Shown here: in pieces, positions 63,146 through 64,000 of the stretch
How positions within the stretch are numbered: position 1 is the first letter of the stretch
Layout of the letters: every line of letters begins with the position of its first letter
Assembly: GCA_001898825.1 (NCBI GenBank)
Contig: MKVK01000024.1
Location: forward strand, 41,921-105,920
Reading direction: 5' to 3'
DNA from: Magnetospirillum sp. 64-120
GTDB taxonomy: Bacteria > Pseudomonadota > Alphaproteobacteria > Rhodospirillales > Magnetospirillaceae
Length of the DNA stretch: 64,000 bases
Translations under genes and position numbers: made by a program
The notes under the pieces: generated by a model
What the model was told of the DNA's origin: nothing
The model's input: only the letters and a program-made list of their open reading frames with translations
Database searches by the model: none

Positions 63146-63802
63146 CTAAAGCCCGTCGGGCCGCAAGATGGGCAGCATGCCGTCATGCGTGAAGGCGCCG
63201 ACGACGCCGGCTTGGCGCAGGGCCGACATCTCGCGGCTGACGGTTTCCGGGCGCAGTCCCAGGTAATCGGCCATTTCGGCGATGCGCATGGGCAAATGCA
63301 ATTCGCCGCCGCCGCCCAGGCGTCCGTGCAGTTCCGTCAGCAGGGCGCGTACCCGTTCGGCGGCGCTCATGCGGCCCAGCCGCACCTGCATGTCCAGACT
63401 TTGCGACAAATTCCGCCGCAAGATGCCCATGACGTGGCCGCGCAAGGCGGGGTCGTTGTCCATTTCGGTTTCCGGGATGCGGCACAGGCTGGCGCGTCCC
63501 AGGGCAATGGCGGTGGCGTGATGGCGGCCGCCATCGGTGAACCCCACCATGTCGCCGGAAAAGTGGAACGACAGGATTTGACGGCGTTCCGCGCCGACCC
63601 AGGCGCACAGCATGACCGCGCCGTGGCGCACGCCGTAAAGGGCGTCGGCCGGGCTGCCGGCGGCGAACAGAACCTCGCCGGCGTCCAGGCGGACGTCGCC
63701 GGCCACCGCCCGCAGACGGCCCAACAGGGTGGCGTTCAGACAGGCGCACAATCCGCCACGGCCGGTGATGGCGGCGGTACAGGTGTCGGACAAAGCCAGC
63801 AT
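63146..63802 (-). CDS. FNR/FixK-type Crp-family regulator next to ccoP
   Basis: 218 residues. A cyclic-nucleotide-binding-like barrel (GEVLFAAGSPADALYGVRHGAVML) and a winged helix with ADYLGLRPETVSREMSALRQAGV; E-x-V-S-R is the FNR recognition pattern. Cysteines at 8, 19 and 21, plus C107 in SLCRIP at the FNR C122-like position, could hold an oxygen-sensing cluster, but C8-x10-C-x-C is not the standard spacing. It lies 60 bases downstream of ccoP, which fits control of the oxidase. Start ATG at 63802 with a weak ribosome site. Confidence 0.88.
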   Translation of the reverse strand: MLALSDTCTAAITGRGGLCACLNATLLGRLRAVAGDVRLDAGEVLFAAGSPADALYGVRHGAVMLCAWVGAERRQILSFHFSGDMVGFTDGGRHHATAIALGRASLCRIPETEMDNDPALRGHVMGILRRNLSQSLDMQVRLGRMSAAERVRALLTELHGRLGGGGELHLPMRIAEMADYLGLRPETVSREMSALRQAGVVGAFTHDGMLPILRPDGL

Positions 63803-63818
63803 GACGAAACCCCCGCGG

Positions 63819-63852
63819 AAAAAATCCCGGGACCGGAGAACCGGCCCCGGGA
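63819..63852 (-). terminator. Terminator of the cco operon
   Basis: On the minus strand CCCGGGGCCGG-TTCT-CCGGTCCCGGG is a long, almost perfect hairpin followed by ATTTTTT. It separates ccoP from the regulator gene. Confidence 0.8.
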
Positions 63853-63865
63853 AGGAGGGAGGTGC

Positions 63866-64000
63866 TTACTTGCCGCCGCCCAGCGCGTGGACGTAGACGG
63901 TCAGCATCTTGATGGTGGCGGCATCCAGACGCTCACCCCAAGCGGGCATGGAACCGTGGCGGGGCTTGGTCACCTGATTGATGATGCCCTGCTTGGCGGT
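63866..64000 (-). CDS. ccoP: CcoP, cbb3 oxidase diheme cytochrome c subunit, C-terminal end (runs off the window)
   Basis: Only the last 44 codons are inside the window, ending in TAA at 63866. The tail reads PRHGSMPAWGERLD and TIKMLTVYVHALGGGK, matching the C-terminus of cbb3 oxidase subunit III, including the MPAW methionine that coordinates the second heme. The rest of ccoNOQ presumably lies beyond base 64000. Transcription ends at the hairpin at 63819-63852. Confidence 0.93.
   Translation of the reverse strand, partial: TAKQGIINQVTKPRHGSMPAWGERLDAATIKMLTVYVHALGGGK

Overview
The window is a high-GC stretch of a free-living, flagellated, oxygen- and iron-responsive bacterium. The protein set (GapR/DUF2312, 41-residue zinc-free L36, CcoG with a cbb3 oxidase and a neighbouring FNR-type regulator, fused CysNC, the palindromic repeat family GTCATnCCCGG..CCGGGnAT) points to an alphaproteobacterium, most likely Rhodospirillales and Magnetospirillum-like. 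That placement is inferred from family content only. No rRNA, tRNA, CRISPR array, phage, transposase or magnetosome gene was seen.

Left part (1-19.4 kb): the N-terminus of a PsiD-like decarboxylase, a tiny His-rich membrane protein, a soluble chemotaxis transducer fused to an amide/urea-binding-protein-like domain, ccoG, a GNAT/YaiI pair, an FNR-like regulator, a TPR lipoprotein, rpmJ with a good promoter and terminator, an N-formylglutamate amidohydrolase-like gene, two stand-alone receiver proteins, gapR, a membrane histidine kinase, folK-folB, a hybrid kinase with its LuxR-type regulator, and cell-wall enzymes (Tat-type DUF882 protein, YcbB-like L,D-transpeptidase).

Middle (19.5-44.3 kb): a complete assimilatory sulfate block cysI-cysH-cysD-cysNC closed by a terminator; a PAS kinase; glutathione reductase; a radical SAM protein; the Anbu proteasome-like cluster (ATP-grasp, alpha-E, Anbu) without its usual transglutaminase; a Tat-exported carbonic-anhydrase-like protein; a trehalose operon whose OtsA carries an N-terminal membrane sensor module, followed by otsB and a GH15 glycosidase; an orphan SAF-domain dehydrogenase; and the stress operon prkA-yeaH-spoVR behind a sigma-54-like promoter.

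Right part (44.3-64 kb): accessory-looking DNA (AT-rich small secreted protein, TPR gene with an internal duplication bracketed by composite palindromic repeats), a DNA-repair neighbourhood in which photolyase is translationally coupled to a PdeM-like protein that has lost its metal-binding residues, an SGNH-like membrane protein lacking its nucleophile, a DMT transporter, an acyl-CoA ligase, a PAS-GGDEF-EAL protein, an iron(III) ABC transporter with two matching Fur-like boxes, purQ-purL, and an FNR-type regulator next to the end of ccoP.

The most unusual items are the soluble MCP/UrtA-like fusion, the membrane-sensor OtsA, the pseudo-PdeM/photolyase pair, the transglutaminase-less Anbu cluster and the repeat-bracketed TPR gene. 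Very long antisense reading frames over cysNC, otsA, purL and ccoG are high-GC shadows and were left out.
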